Numbered from the stretch's first letter, positions 35,248 to 47,653 are shown. The stretch is DNA of 64,000 nt from Leptodactylus fallax (GCA_947044405.1 CAMRHE010000115.1:3162001-3226000); one strand, 5' to 3'. Program-made: numbers and translations. Notes: generated by a model not told the origin, from the letters alone.

Positions 35248-35930
35248 ACTTTCTTGAAGAGATACAATATACTTTAATAACAACTACTACAACTTTCAGA
35301 CTTTAGCAGTATATTACTCTTAAGGCCTTTCATACCACACTTTTAATAGTTGCTTGTTTGGTAGATGGCTATTCCTAATGAATTTCCTTTACACATGCAT
35401 GCTCAGTTCAGCCACATGTGTATGTGTTCTCATTGGGAAAAAAGGAATAATTCACTGCCAGATACCAACAAAAGAATCAGCGGTGAAACTCAATAATGTT
35501 GATTCTTCTTTCTTAGCAGACCGCCATACGCATCAAATGGTTAACTGGTCTGACCAAAATCAGTGGCTTCAGCTGGCATTAGTTTAATGTATATGGATAT
35601 CTTTAGACTCCAACACTGTAGCTCAGCTATAAATACCTCTTTAGTTATTGGAATTATCATGGACCAATATCAGATAAGTTTAAGGCATCTGCATACAGCA
35701 TTGTACAACACCACTACATAGATAAGATCAGCTGATATCACCCTATAGCAGTGTTCATCTCTAGCTACTACCTTATAGTCCAGATCTACAGTAACAATTC
35801 TACAGGCTTCAGAGCTGAACTCTTCCAGCATTTCATAGTGACTAGTCTGTACAGAGATATTTGCCCACTGTACAGAGGTGACACAGAGTCATGGTTTCCC
35901 TATCTTGTACTACTGAAGGCTACCATGTGT

Positions 35931-36136
35931 GGGTAGCATGGTGGCTCAGTGGTTAGCACTGCAGCACTGGAGTTCTGGTTTCGAATTCTGCTAAGGGCAA
36001 CATCTGCAAGGAGTTTGTATGTTCCAAAGACATACTGATAGGGAATGTAGATTGTGAGCCCTATATGGGACAATGACCACAATGTCTGTAAAGCAATGTG
36101 AAATATGATAGCACTATACAAGTAAGCAGAATAAAC
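35931..36136 (+). mobile_element. tRNA-derived SINE
   Basis: A tRNA-like head contains an A box (TGGCTCAGTGG at about 35942-35952) and a B box (GGTTTCGAATTC at 35977-35988). The body carries GCAACATCTGCAAGGAGTTT and GTATGTTC-CAAAGACATACTG, the conserved part shared with fish DANA-type V-SINEs. The tail has GATTGTGAGCCCTATATGGG and GCACTATACAAGTAAG. A short deletion seems to have removed the usual segment between GTATGTTC and CAAAGACATAC. Another fragment lies at 7505-7606. Confidence 0.8.
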
Positions 36137-36738
36137 AGCCCTATACTATTAGTCCCTAATAAACCTATATGCTATTGGTTCTGAAATACTATTACTTGAT
36201 GTTCAGCATGGTTTATGTAGGGGAAATGAAACAGTTAAAATAAAAAACAGAATTGAGTGTTCTTACTTATAATATGTATGGGTTTTTGGTGACATATGCA
36301 GCTGAGAACATTAAATTTTGATTGTAAGCTTAGCATCTCTCCGATGCCCATTGCCTATTTGCATGTAATGATCTTTTAAGAATTTATGGATTTTCTCTGC
36401 TTGTTTAGAGGTGTTTTGTTTGCCATCAAAGGATGATATAATCCTGCCACAGCAAGTCCCAATCAATATACCACAGGGGACGCCTGCCATCAACTTTCTG
36501 TTAATTGTGTTCTTGGTTAACAAACTGAAGGGATTTAACAAGCAGTTTACTATTTCTGAGATTTTTTTCAGTGTAGGAGCAATAATTGTAAAGGATAATT
36601 GTAATAGTTGTAAAAAATAAATTAAAAAGTATAGCAATTATTCTTTGGGTTCTATAACTGGTGCAAACTGTGCACCATCCAGCAGGATAGTACCCTGGTG
36701 GTCTTTTCATCTGTCCTTTGAAGAGCAGCTGTTAGAAC

Positions 36739-36850
36739 TTAAAGGAGTATTATTGTTTCCGCAAATACAGGTTATTAATTGTATAATTGAAACATAAACA
36801 TTTCCAATATATGTTCTGCCTCAATTCTTTACTGCTTTAAAGATCTCGTG
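36739..36850 (+). mobile_element. Left end of a TTAA MITE
   Basis: TTAA then AGGAGTATTATTGTTTCCGC and an AT-rich region ending near TTTCCAATATATGTTC. Same family as 949-1295; no right end seen. Confidence 0.5.
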
Positions 36851-37149
36851 CTTGCTCTAAGAACATAGGAATTTTCATTTCTAAGGATCCGGTCACGTGG
36901 GGGGGCGGGCAGGTGGGCAGCTTGTGTTTTAGAACTGTATTGAACCATTCACCTCTAATCATCACATGACCAGAAGAGATTATTATCTTCCATATGACCC
37001 AGACCTCTATGACGACTTCTCTCGGCCACAGTTCATCTCTACAGACATTTTTTACATCACCCTCCCCACCTATTGTCCACCATTTACACAAACTTACCAT
37101 CCTGATGCTCCCCCCAATATTTTATCTGTCCAACAACTATAAATACCCA

Positions 37150-37445
37150 CAAAAATTGCCAGATTCCCCAGATAGTGATAGTTCCCCACCCAATAACAGT
37201 GTCCACCTTTGTACCATACCAATTAGCACTGTTATAGTGCTCCCCTAGTGCCACGAATACAGTAATAGTGTCTCTGCACAGTAGCAGTGCCCCACTTTTT
37301 TATGCACACAGTAATACTGCCCCAAGACAGTAATCATGCTCCATGTAGTATTAATGCCTTTGTACTAACCCTTCACAATAATAATGCTGTTAGTGTTCAC
37401 CTCCCAGTAATAGTGGTTCCTTACTACCCTCTTAGTACCCCATAC
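37150..37445. repeat. Degenerate tandem array
   Basis: Loosely repeated units built on CAGTAATAGTG plus a CCCC-rich spacer, roughly 30-40 bp apart. It looks like the reverse-strand counterpart of the array in the repeat at 24561-25134. The open frames at 36994-37248 and 37287-37565 run through this array and are not credible genes. Confidence 0.5.
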
Positions 37446-37659
37446 AATGTAAAAATTTATGCCATGTTGATGCTAATCTCAATTTTCAACCCTAACAGCC
37501 AGGAAACATCATTTGCTAGCAAAAGAGGATGCCCCTATACAGCACAACTGTGCGTTTCATACTAGTGGCATTACTCAGGACCAGAAGCAATGGAGCAGCA
37601 TATTAGTCACAGTATGTAAAGGGAGATTTATTGCATGTACATTGTGAATGTCAGCAACT

Positions 37660-37745
37660 TTAAAGGGGTTGTCTGGGGAGTATTAATTTACTTACCTGGT
37701 CCGGGGATGTTGATAATGGACCCAGGGGTTCCCCCGATGCCTTGT
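37660..37745 (+). mobile_element. Half of a TTAA MITE
   Basis: TTAA then AGGGGTTGTCTGGGGAGTAT, TTACTTACCTGGTCCGGGGA and GATAATGGACCCAGGGG. This matches the left arm of the element at 4206-4527. Confidence 0.6.
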
Positions 37746-38170
37746 ACTTTTGATAACAAGAAGATTGTTACAAAAATACCAGAAAGCTCAGGTGACAGGT
37801 CATGTGACAATATCATTAAGTGCTCAAAAAAGTTGGTGTGAATATTTTATAGTGTGGTTTATATTAGAATTGGGATTAGAGATTAGAAATAATTGAAAGT
37901 TCTTTTTAAGCAGGGGGTAACATCCTCCCACATAATGAATGGGGATTACTCGGGAAGTGCTAATGTACAGATTAAAGTGAATGTGCATCCTTTGTTTTAT
38001 CATGGTATTTGCATTAATTCTGGATTAAAGGCTTTGTTTTCAAGAATAAAATCTCAGTTGAAGCTTTTGTTTTGTTTCTATTTTCCATTTCCCAAAAAAA
38101 GCTAAATTTGATAATATTGAAGGCTTTGAACTGCTTTGTATGTGAGCCATAGAAGAACAAAGTATATATG

Positions 38171-39275
38171 TACACTGTGTTCCAAATTAATATGTAAATC
38201 CGATTTAAGTGTCATAAAAATTTAATTTGATGTATTGTGTCTCAGGGCTCTTTGGATCACTGAAATCAATCTCAAACACCTGATAATTACTTTGCCAGGT
38301 GAGCCCAATTAAAGGAAAGCTACTTAAGAAGAACGTTCCACTTTATTGTACAGGCCACATGCTTCCATATGGGAAAGAAAAAAAGATCTCTCTGCTGCCG
38401 AAAATTGATAAATAATGCAATGCCTTGGACAAGATATGAAAACATTCGATATTTCACGAAAACTTAAGCGTGATCATTGTACTGTGAAGAGATTCGTGAG
38501 TGATTCAGATGACAGACAGGTTCGTGCAGATAAAGGCATAATGTGGAAGGTTTCTGCCAGACAAAGTCATCGGATTAAGACAGCAGATGCTAAAATACCA
38601 TTACATAGCAAGAAGCTGCTGGTGACTCTGGGGACCCATGAACCTTAAAGTGTAGGATCCTCCAGAGGCTTGCAGTTATGCATAAACCTACTATTTGGCC
38701 AACCCTAAACAGTGCTCACAAGCAGGAATGGTTGCAGTGGGCCCAGACATATATGAATACTTATTTTGTTTATTGATGAGTGCTGTGCAACCCTGTATGG
38801 TCCAGATGGATGGAGTAGCGGATGGTTGGTGGGTGGCCACCATGTCCCAATAAGGCTGCGATGTCATAAAGTCGTGTTTTGGGATGGAATCATGGGGAGG
38901 GAGCCGGTAGCCGGAAGGTGTGAAAATGACCTCTACAAAGTATATATAGTTTCTGACTGATCACTTTCTTCCATGGAACCATGCTTTCCATCTTCATGCA
39001 TGACAATGCACCATTTCATGCTGCAAAGAATACCCCAGAGTCATTGGCTGCTATGGGCATAAAGGGAGAGAAACTCATGGTGTTTCCACCGTCCTCCCCT
39101 GACCTCAACCCTATTAAGAACCTTTGGAGTATCCTCAAGCAAAAGATCTATGAAGGTGGGAGGCAGTTCACATCAAAACAGCACCTCTAGGAGGCTATTC
39201 TGATATTCTATATGTGACCTCTTAATGCTGCAAAGTTACCATTATCTTTACAAGATATAAAATGTTTAGAAACTA
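38171..39275 (+). mobile_element. Tc1/mariner superfamily element with decayed transposase
   Basis: Left end TA then CACTGTGTTCCAAATTAATA, with GGATTTAAGTGTCATAAA-type continuation, the start of a vertebrate Tc1/mariner family. A transposase pseudogene follows at 38369-39189. The matching right terminal repeat is not found, so the right border is approximate. Confidence 0.75.
38369..39189 (+). pseudogene. Tc1/mariner-type transposase, broken
   Basis: An ATG at 38369 starts MGKKK; an early frameshift in a poly-A run moves the frame, and two stops follow. The N-terminal half retains a helix-turn-helix-like block (DISRKLKRDHCTVKRFV). The catalytic domain shows LFIDECCATLYGPDGW with the first Asp at 38775, and MHDNAPFHAAKNTPES with the second Asp at 39002, in another frame after a second frameshift near 38961-38980. 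The last block is PPSSPDLNPIKNLW: Lys (AAG, 39116-39118) replaces the expected catalytic acid after NPI. Frameshifts, stops and the lost catalytic residue make it inactive. The three open pieces (38415-38648, 38766-38960, 38981-39190) are one gene. Confidence 0.88.
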
Positions 39276-39373
39276 TGTGTGTTTTCTACCAGCAACCTGC
39301 TACATATCAGCCATGTTGTAAAAGGCACATACAGATAACAAACTACTGAATTACCATCAAGGAAATTGAACAG

Positions 39374-39767
39374 CATGTTACTAGAGATGGGCAAACCTCT
39401 CAGGATTAGTTTAGTTTCTGGTTTGGTGGCTCCTTGTGGCATCCGGCACTCTCTCCACCTCCTCAGTGACATCAAAAATAAAAAAACATACTCCTCGTGC
39501 CCTTGTGACTGCTTATAGCTCAATCATAGGCCTCAGTGGTAACATAACCAGGAGAGCACCAGACGCAACAAGGAGGCCCAAAAGAGGTGATTAAGAATGT
39601 TTTTTTATTTTTGTCACCTCCCCTGGGCCTCTACCTATTATACTTAGAGTATAATGTGGCAGCCATTTTAGTTCGCTCCAGACAAATCTCCATTTCTTTG
39701 GTTTGGTAAAACAAGGAACAATTTGGAATATTCGGTATGAGTTGGTTCTCCAGTCTCTAAATGTTAA
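39374..39767. mobile_element. hAT MITE (TAGAGATG family)
   Basis: Element 39382-39759 starts TAGAGATGGGCAAACCTCTC and ends TTGGTTCTCCAGTCTCTA. Flanks CATGTTAC and AATGTTAA agree at six of eight positions, a decayed target duplication. It shares interior (GCACCAGACGCAACAAGGAG, GTCACCTCCCCTGGGCCTCT) with the copies at 41605 and 45072. Confidence 0.75.
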
Positions 39768-41604
39768 CCTTCAAGCTGTGAAGCAAGACCACCCCAAATT
39801 GGGCAGTTTTCACTGTGGCAATCCTGAAGAGACCACTGCATGTCATTGCTAGAATTAGTCACACTATGTGTTGAGATTTGTTGAAATCTCATCCACTATG
39901 CTGCTACTGTATACTAAAGAAAGTTAGCTGCACGAGAGTCTGCGGCGATCACTGCATGTTTGTCTAGGTCTAGGACCCATGTCAGAGCCATGTTACCACA
40001 TGCAGGGAATGATTTAGTGGGTGAGTTTCTCCAGGGTGAGGTAACCTATATGTAGATGTGAGGGTTAAGTTTCAGTAGAGCTTCTGGTTATCGGGAGGAC
40101 AACAAAGTATCCGGGGGTAGATGTAAGGAGGTGAGGATTAACCTCCTTGGCTAAGTAGCATGAGGTGGGAAACAGTGGATGGCCATACACAAAGTCCCTG
40201 CCCAAGACATGTTAGCAGCCCTTGTGTACTTGTGATATAATGTTCATTTGTGATTGTTGTTTAGATGGGCTGTATAATCCCTGGCAATTCAAAGTGTATA
40301 TTGTTGTGTCTCCTTAGCTAGTGCAAGTAGTAGAGGAAGAACGTTGGTTATACCTAGGTGTTGAGTCATGGGACGATATGTTGGGCATGTCCTGTGGTAT
40401 AATCCCATGCCACCTGGGGTGTGACATTGAGTTACGCCAGGCTGAGGGCTCATTATAAATAGAGATTTCGTGCCTTTTTGAGTGAGATGCTGTTGGACAA
40501 GATCGTTCAGTTGTACGTGAGTTTGGTAAAGAGCGCCACCTGTAGGGACAGGAGTGATGCCCATGTATGTAAACTCTGGGTGACTGAAGTTACTGACCAA
40601 AGAATGCTTTAGCTTGTCTTGGGCATTGTGGCTATTGAGTCAGCTAATGGTTAAGAAACTACATAGCGAAAGACAAGGGAGCTGACTTAGCTAATGAATT
40701 GATATAAACAAACATCCCCCTTCATCACATCACATCACAGACATGGGGGTAGCGGGTGTCTGGGGCATTTTATCAGTGTAGATTTGATAGCAAAGTTCAC
40801 ATAATATCAATTTTAAAACATGTAAACAATTTTTATCTCATTGAAAATCCCTTTAATGGGCCAAATAAGTAAGATTAGCAAAAATGTTTTTCAACAGACT
40901 TCACACAGCAAAATTGGATTTTAAAAGAGCATCAAATCTGGTAGGTAAGAGCCGGAGTAAACAAGCCATTTGTATATCTTTGAGGTATGAAAGATGCATC
41001 AATGTTTAAGCAGAGTTCAGACTGTGGAAGGCCAATTAGTGATGTGCTGTCTGGTCAGAAATGGTTCCTACTGACTCATCCTGTTTATTACAGCGAATCA
41101 TTCTGTAAGAGTCATCATGTATAAAATAATAGCTGCTACTACAGTACAAAACTTACAGACTTTAGAAGGACAAATTCTAAAATAATACTTCAACTGCCCG
41201 TAATTTATCGGTGACACTTTGGTCTCATTTTTTGAGTATCTTGCTACGACTTTGTAGAAAGTTCTACAAAGTGGCGCTGCAATAAATTCAGGTGTGTCCA
41301 TGAGATACTGGGCAAAATTCAAACTCTCCTCTTCAAAGGTAAACAGGCTTAGTGGTTTCACAAAAACAGGTACAATACTTGATGGTCACAGAGGTTCTTA
41401 CAATGAGACAACTTGTGTAATTTATGGTTATAGACACTTACAAGGAGGCACAAAATGGAACATCAACACTTGGCAACAATCGACACCCTGCAAGAGTAAA
41501 CAATTAACTCAGCCGAGTGTTGACCAGCAGTTATAAAGTCTGTCAGTAGCAAGTTTAGCCCCTTCCCAACTTGCGCCATACATATGACAACTTACAGTTG
41601 ACAC
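39768..41604. other. Unassigned sequence
   Basis: No gene recognised. The 103-codon minus frame at 40289-40600 lacks any known domain. The right end of a TTAA MITE (TTTATCTCATTGAAAATCCC, TTTAA) lies at about 40830-40857. Confidence 0.35.
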
Positions 41605-41945
41605 TAGATATGGGTAAATGGGTATGTAACAAACCCTATTCAACCTGAATAATGCAAATTGTTTGGTTTTTAACAATACCAAAAATTTGCGATTCCTCTC
41701 GGGCAAACTAAAATGGTTGGCGCAAAATGCATTACATTAAATTATTATACTCTAATAGTATAATAGGTGTAGGCCCAGGGGAGGTGATAAAAATAAAAAA
41801 CATTTATACTCATGAAATTATGACATTCGGCATGCCCATATCACCACTGAGGCCCAATCACAGACCTCAGTGGTGACCCCAGACGCATGTCACTTATATG
41901 AGCACCAGACGCAAGGAGGCAGAGGCAGAGCACTCACTCGCACTG
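41605..41945. mobile_element. hAT MITE fragment (TAGAGATG family)
   Basis: Starts TAGATATGGGTAAATGGG (decayed terminus) and contains CAGGGGAGGTGATAAAAATA, GAGGCCCAATCACAGACCTC and GAGCACCAGACGCAAGGAGG, shared with the copies at 39382 and 45072. No right terminus was found. Confidence 0.6.
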
Positions 41946-42649
41946 TCAGCTTTCTAGCGGTATATAATACCGCACATTGATGAGGACATGAAAGGGCCTC
42001 TTTAATGAGACAAAGTACCCTTCCTGAACCACATCAATAGACTCGGACCTAACCAGCCTGTACCCTGCTCTGCACTGATGAGGAACATGAACAACCTGAA
42101 ACAGCTGGAGTACACCTCAGTGCTCTTTGGACTTTTCCCTGGGGTCCACAATGTTAGGGCTATCCAGGAAACCTCGTACCATATGAACTGTGATAAGGAC
42201 CCTCGGACATCAATGAAAAAAAGATTGATTTCCCTCTCCTTCCTTTGGTGTGTCTTTCTTTTACAAAAGCTTTAGGCTTGTGATTCCATTCCTCCATCCC
42301 CACTCCCCTATTACTTACCTGTCTTTTTCTTGTTGATGTTCTTGTTTATGCATATGCACCGTGTATTAAGTTCCTGTACTGGAACAGAAGTTCTACAGTA
42401 ACTGAATGCTTATTGTTGGAGAGGGTAGTAGTGAGCATCAGCAGGGGATGAAATGAATATGAGTTATTTCATCTTACATATCAGGAAAAACAGAGGCAAG
42501 CAATCTACCAGGTGCAGTGTATGACCACAGCTGTATCAGACAGACAATGAATGGTGCACTGCTGATTGAACAAGCCAACATAGAAAAGTCTAGCTGACCT
42601 TGACTATTTTTTAGAAGTGCTTTCAAACTTATACATGCATCAACCCACT

Positions 42650-43350
42650 GGTGCAATATAGGGAGTAGTAGTTGGTCATTGTTGGGCTCACGGTGGCTGT
42701 AGTTGGCTTTACTAAACCTCTTCTACTCTATAGGAGCTGGTGCAACAGGGTAGAGGAGGTCTGCAGTGTGGATGTTGGGAGTCCACTGGGCACTCTCTGT
42801 AGTAAGTCTCTTGCTTTATGGCTGTTGGGGTGCCCTTGATTTAGGACTCAGGAGACAATGAGGAATGGTGCAAAAACTTGCAAAACTTACTTTTTCTGAA
42901 GTAAGAAAGGTGAACAGCAACGATCTTCCATTAAATAAAGGAACAAGCTGATACCACTGAGCTGCAGCTGAGGCTTGGAGATGGTTCTCTCTGGGGTCAG
43001 TCAGTGTCTCTCTAGTTCTGATAATTTCTTCAAAAAGTGTATTCCTTTTCTATTCCATAAAAACAAATATACCTGTAATTGCCCAAGCTGCAGGGTGCAG
43101 ATTCCAAAAAGTTTCTAGACCTGGCATAGGTCCTAGTTTTAGTTTTGAGGTCCATCCAGACATTCTTCTAGCAGTCTCTGCCACACACATTACTTCTAAA
43201 CAGTCAGCAGAGCAAAAATGTCTCATATCAGTCTTGACACTTGTAACTGACATGAACTGACCTAACCATGTCACTCCAGCTAACAAACTACTCTCCTCTC
43301 CTATCTCTCCATCATTAGAATGATCTAAGGTCGAGGGATTTACCATCTAC
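42650..43350. other. Unassigned, possibly LTR-derived
   Basis: GGGGTGCCCTTGATTTAGGA and AGGAGACAATG resemble GGGGTGTCCTTGATTTTAGG and AGGAGACAAAG at 55225-55270, so both sites seem to hold pieces of the same repeat. The texture (CTTACTTTTTCTGAAG, AATAAAGG) could be LTR sequence. No paired LTR or coding frame was found. Confidence 0.3.
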
Positions 43351-43458
43351 CTATCTTCAGCCACATTGGTTAAGTCCACTTAAAACTATATTAGGCACAA
43401 AAAGTAAAAAACATCATAAAGTGCAAAACTCTGTTTAATACTCGATAAGTCCTCTTAT

Positions 43459-43740
43459 TGACGCTAGGTTTACACTAGTGTTGCGTCTTTATTGTACAGG
43501 TCCATCGGGAGTCCTCCGCCAATTTTTGGCAGACTCTGTGACGTAGTCTACTACAGTGGCGCAGATGTGAATGCAGCCTTAGTCTAGGTGTTGTTCTGCA
43601 GTCAGGAGATGGGAGTAATCCCTGCTCATTTGCAAGACACTTACTGGGACAGTACATATAGATAAGAGGGGACTTATTGAGGAGATGGGAGTAATCCCTG
43701 CTCATTTTCAAGACACTTACTGGGACAGTACATATAGATT
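43459..43740. repeat. Interspersed repeat with internal 59-bp duplication
   Basis: Starts GACGCTAGGTTTACACTAGT. It continues through TCCATCGGGAGTCCTCCG, GGCAGACTCTGTGACGTAGT and GATGTGAATGCAGCCTTAGT. A segment beginning GGAGATGGGAGTAATCCCTG is present twice, at 43605 and 43681 (76-bp period, 59 bp shared). The same repeat, without the duplication, is at 46219-46431. Confidence 0.75.
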
Positions 43741-45063
43741 GCCAGACTGTGTTGGATTCATTTAAATAATCTCATTATAAAATGCTAAATTCCATAATCT
43801 GTCCTAACATTATTACAGAATGGATCATCCTATTCCATCCTGTGCTGGTAAAGTAGCCAATGTGTTAGTCAGTTTTTGTTTTTCTAAAGATGTATGTGTC
43901 ACCCTCACTAACCTCAGCTTGTACAAAGACACTTGACATATTTCTTTAGTAGACTCTGTATCAAAACATAACTCGCTAGACATGATATTCTCTAACTTGG
44001 TTTGAGCTTGTTTTGCATATCTGAAGAATCAGTCTCTATGGAGAAATGATAAAAGGATACCAACAAAGAACTTTCAGAACACTTTCATTTTTGGCCTTGT
44101 GGTCAGCAAATCTTTCATAGAGCTCAGCATCCTTCCTCGATGCTTAGTGTTCCATTATTTAGTAGAGAGAATGGTGGAGTTAGGGGACATTAGGGGCAGG
44201 GGTCAGAAGAAACAACACTATTTTGCATTGAATACTACTAATCAGTTCAGACATATGTCTAAGATTTAACGTCTCCTTGGGGAGCATTAGATGTTTGTTT
44301 TTCCTTGGGTTGTATGCCTATGGATAGAACTGCATTACTTTGGTTAATAGAGTCTCTTCTTTGTCGGAATGGCTTGTGATACAGGAAACTCATGAGACAG
44401 TCTACTACATGACAGCAATCTAGCTTGTGGTAAAGTTCTATGTATGTGTGATTACTATCATTAGGCCCATAGCACAGGAAGGCTTGAATGGAGCTGGTAT
44501 GCGACAAAGTATTTCATTCATGAATTCTATACAAGGCAATAAATGTATCTTCCATAAAATCATTTCATTTTATTCTTACTACAATGTCACAGGACCAGCT
44601 TTTCATTTCCTATTCATCAAGTCATCTACGGAAGAAATTCACCGGTTTGCAAGCCACTGGATTAATATATTGATACTGAGATTGCATTCTCTGCAAACAT
44701 AAGGCAGGGGGCATTTATTTAAATAGGCAGTGTCATTTCAATAAAGTCTGCATAAATGAATATTACAGGGGATTATAAGAAACTCTGTAATATATCTTAT
44801 CAGAGAGAAATGCCTCTCTCTGTTCCTATCAGGCTGTTTCCCTGTTCCCATCCCTCTGCCTTGTACCCTGAAAATCACCACTCTATCTTAAAACTGACGG
44901 CAGATCACATGACTCAGATAGCTCACATCTATAGCAGTCTATGAAGAGTGGAGGGAGAGGAGTGACCAGGAGATAAAAAATCTATAGATATAGCATGCAG
45001 AGGGAGAAACTTCTCAAAATTAGAATCAGAATATAAGTCACATAATGACCAGATATAGTATTA
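43741..45063. other. Unassigned sequence
   Basis: No gene or named repeat. 44500-44720 is of balanced composition and may be unique sequence. Confidence 0.35.
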
Positions 45064-45477
45064 CTCCCCATTAGAGATGGGCGAATCTCATGAGATTTGG
45101 TTCACCCATTTGGTGTGTTTTAGGCCGAAATTGTCTAGCATGGACCGGAAGTGCTATTATTATAATAACTGAAGAACCAGGGGAGGTGAGGAAGAATAAC
45201 AAATTGTTATACATACCTAGCCTCACCTCTTTGGGCATCCTTGCAGTGTCCGGCGGTTCCCTGGTGTCCTGTCCAGGCATCTTCTGACCTCTGGCTGATG
45301 TCACACATACTGCGGTCACCATTGAGGCCCAGCCACAGGACATGCAGGGCGCACCTATGTCATGACACTTAGACCCATGACGTAAGCCAGAGGTGGCCTG
45401 AACAGAATGATGGAGGTCAAATCAGAAAGTTTTGGAAAATTCAGATCAATTTGAATCAGCTCATCCATGCTCCTCAT
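45064..45477. mobile_element. hAT MITE (TAGAGATG family)
   Basis: Element about 45072-45469 starts TAGAGATGGGCGAATCTC and ends AATTTGAATCAGCTCATCCATG. Flanks CTCCCCAT (45064-45071) and CTCCTCAT (45470-45477) match at seven of eight positions. Opposed open frames inside it (45071-45343 and 45090-45287) are chance frames. Confidence 0.75.
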
Positions 45478-45595
45478 GTACACAAATATAACCATTTATC
45501 CTGAAAAGTCACCTGAAATGACAGATGCGCTTTGAAAAAATGTGGGTAATGCAAAGTGGATTAAAACAAAACCCATCACTTAGCTTAAAGAGGAC

Positions 45596-46025
45596 AGTGT
45601 GATGTTACAAATGGATCTGGATAAATGAGGTGTTTGGACAGAAGTGGCAGATGGGGTTTAACACTAATAAATGTATGGTTATGTACATAGCTTAGTAAAT
45701 GGATACACATTGGGTAAACTTCCTTCAAAATGGAATTAGGAAATTTAACTGACAGTAAGATTACAGAAGCTGTAGCAACCAATGTCAGGAGGCTGCTGCC
45801 AAGGTAATTAGGATAATGGGGCTAATAGATCCATAAATGCTTATAATGGAAAGTCAATTGAAGGGGTTTTTCACTTTAAGAGCAGTGAGACTATGGAACT
45901 CTGGGCCAGAAGAATTTTTTATGGTGAATTCATTAAAATAGGGCCCTGGATATGTAGGGCCCTTTATGTATAGCATTGATACAATTGTGTGTATTTAGTA
46001 TTCACTTCTGCCTTCTAAGGAGAAA
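45596..46025 (+). pseudogene. CR1-like LINE reverse transcriptase remnant
   Basis: The nucleotide pattern follows the C-terminal part of CR1-type ORF2: ATGGATCTGGATAAATGAGG and TGGCAGATGGGGTTTAACAC with TAATAAATGTATGGTTATGT (DLDKL..W..WQMxFN..KC region), then GCAACCAATGTCAGGAGGCT, GCTGCCAAGGTAATTAGGAT, GAGCAGTGAGACTATGGAAC and TTATGGTGAATTCATTA. Stops and frameshifts occur throughout, so no long frame remains. The internal gap after CCATAAATGCTTATAATGG shows that a large central piece is deleted. Inactive fossil on the plus strand. Confidence 0.75.
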
Positions 46026-46218
46026 ACCATTTGGGCTGTAAACTGAGTAATTTGGAAAACCCATAGCCTTGGGCCTCTGGTGGAGGAAGAGGGAAGAAAC
46101 AGTATTCTCCTTCCTCAGTTAGGAGGGGCAAGTCAGTTAGTATGCCCCATTTCGCAATAGTGAAGAGGAGACTGAGCTAGAGTTCCTGCTTAGGCTCACC
46201 GCCAAGCCAGCTCAGATT

Positions 46219-46431
46219 GACGCTAGGTTTACACTAGTGTTGCATCTGTATTGTTCGGGTCCATCGGGGAGCCTCCGTGTAGAACTTTTTCCTCCGTCAT
46301 TTTTCGGCAGACTCTGCGACGTAGTCTACAACAGAGTCTCTGGTGCAGATGTGAATGCAGCCTTAGTCTAGGTGTTGTTCTGCAGTCAGGAGATGGGATT
46401 AATCCCTGCTCATTTACAAGACACTGGAGCA
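46219..46431. repeat. Interspersed repeat, second copy
   Basis: Same repeat as 43459-43740: GACGCTAGGTTTACACTAGT, GACGTAGTCTACAACAGAG, GATGTGAATGCAGCCTTAGT, TAGGTGTTGTTCTGCAGTCA and a single GGAGATGGGATTAATCCCTG segment. The overlapping frames at 46229-46585 and 46251-46520 lie on opposite strands across this repeat and are not genes. Confidence 0.75.
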
Positions 46432-46835
46432 TATTTATTAAGATTGGCGTTTCAATACTCAGAACAAGTAGTTTTATTCTACACCATGAGCAGACTTTGA
46501 AAGATAGGAGAAATGTATGACCAGGAAGTTTGGAGGCAACTATTACCTCCAAAAAGACAAAGAAAAAAACAAATCTAACCAGCACCTACTAAAAAAGTGA
46601 ATTATATGGGAGATGCAGATTTACTGTGACTACAATGCAGCAAACATAAAGGTGCTGCAGAAGTTTCCCTGTCCTAAGAAATCTGCAGACTCTGAATATT
46701 TGGATCAGTCTAGATTACATTACTGTCATAGTTATTATACTTTACATGTAGTAAAGTACTGTATTATATACAGTAGCTGGTTCCTAATTACCCTGAATAC
46801 ATATTATAGGTGTAGACACAAAAGAAAACTAAAGT

Positions 46836-47094
46836 ACTAAGAATGCCAGCACGCAGTTTTCGGAGAATAGAATGACTTAATGTATTAGTTACTTGTAAAA
46901 TCCATCATAAAGTATGGGATAAGAAACACCACTCACATCTTTCAAGCCTTACATGGCCCTCAGTCATAGCATGCTAAGTAAGCCCTGAAAAGGGTGAGCG
47001 GTGTTACTTATCCTGCACTTTATGATGGATTATACAATATTCTAATAAAAATAAATCTAATATTCTCTGAAAAGTGGATGCGGGAATTCTTAGT
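46836..47094. mobile_element. Palindromic MITE, ~259 bp
   Basis: Left ACTAAGAATGCCAGCACGCA and TTTTCGGAGAATA; right TATTCTCTGAAAAGTGGATG and CGGGAATTCTTAGT. The inner arms AATCCATCATAAAGT / ACTTTATGATGGATT and TAAGAAACACCACTCAC / GTGAGCGGTGTTACTTA complete a nearly full-length inverted repeat. Non-coding. Confidence 0.7.
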
Positions 47095-47228
47095 CTTTGG
47101 ATTTTATACAGTGTTGCCTAGCATGTCCCTGTGGTCTGCAGTGCAACAATATTTGAGATAGACGGTTTCTTCTATTTACTAAAATGTACGTTAGATCTCA
47201 TGTGGTACAAATATAAGGGTTAATATAG

Positions 47229-47653
47229 TGTGACAACTTGGGGAATTAGTCTCAAGATGGCGGCAGACTCCTGGTCCAGACAGCGGTGGTTCGTGGTACT
47301 GGGCGCCGGAAAGATAGCTTTCAGCCGGTCCAAGTGTAAAACAAAAGTGGCTTTATTCAGCTTAACTGCAACATAGCAAAACAACAAAAACCCTAGACCA
47401 CAGTTAGGGTCCTAACTCACTCCTTGAGCCCCTAACTGTCCTGACTATTGCTCAGCTCCAGCAACAGTCCCCTGTGGACCCCAGCCCTTCTGGGACAGAG
47501 CCTCTCTCTCTGTCCTAGCTGGTCCACCATTTCCTGCTTCCTGCAGGATACTCCAGCCCCTCTGGAGTTATGTGCCACCCAAAGGCGTGGCTGAGAGCCT
47601 TTTCTGGCCTGGCCTGGGTCGCTCAACAGCGCCCTCTGGTTCACATACTTACA
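47229..47653 (-). repeat. 3' LTR of the retrotransposon
   Basis: Downstream LTR, 425 bp, the same length as its partner. By eye the differences include GGGAATT/GGGATTT, AAGATGG/AAGGTGG, GTCCAGA/GTCTGGA, CAGCCGG/CAGACGG, AAACAAA/AAATAAA and TATGTGCC/TATGCGCC. The last 74 codons of the internal reading frame, stop included, lie in it (47653 down to 47432). Confidence 0.95.
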
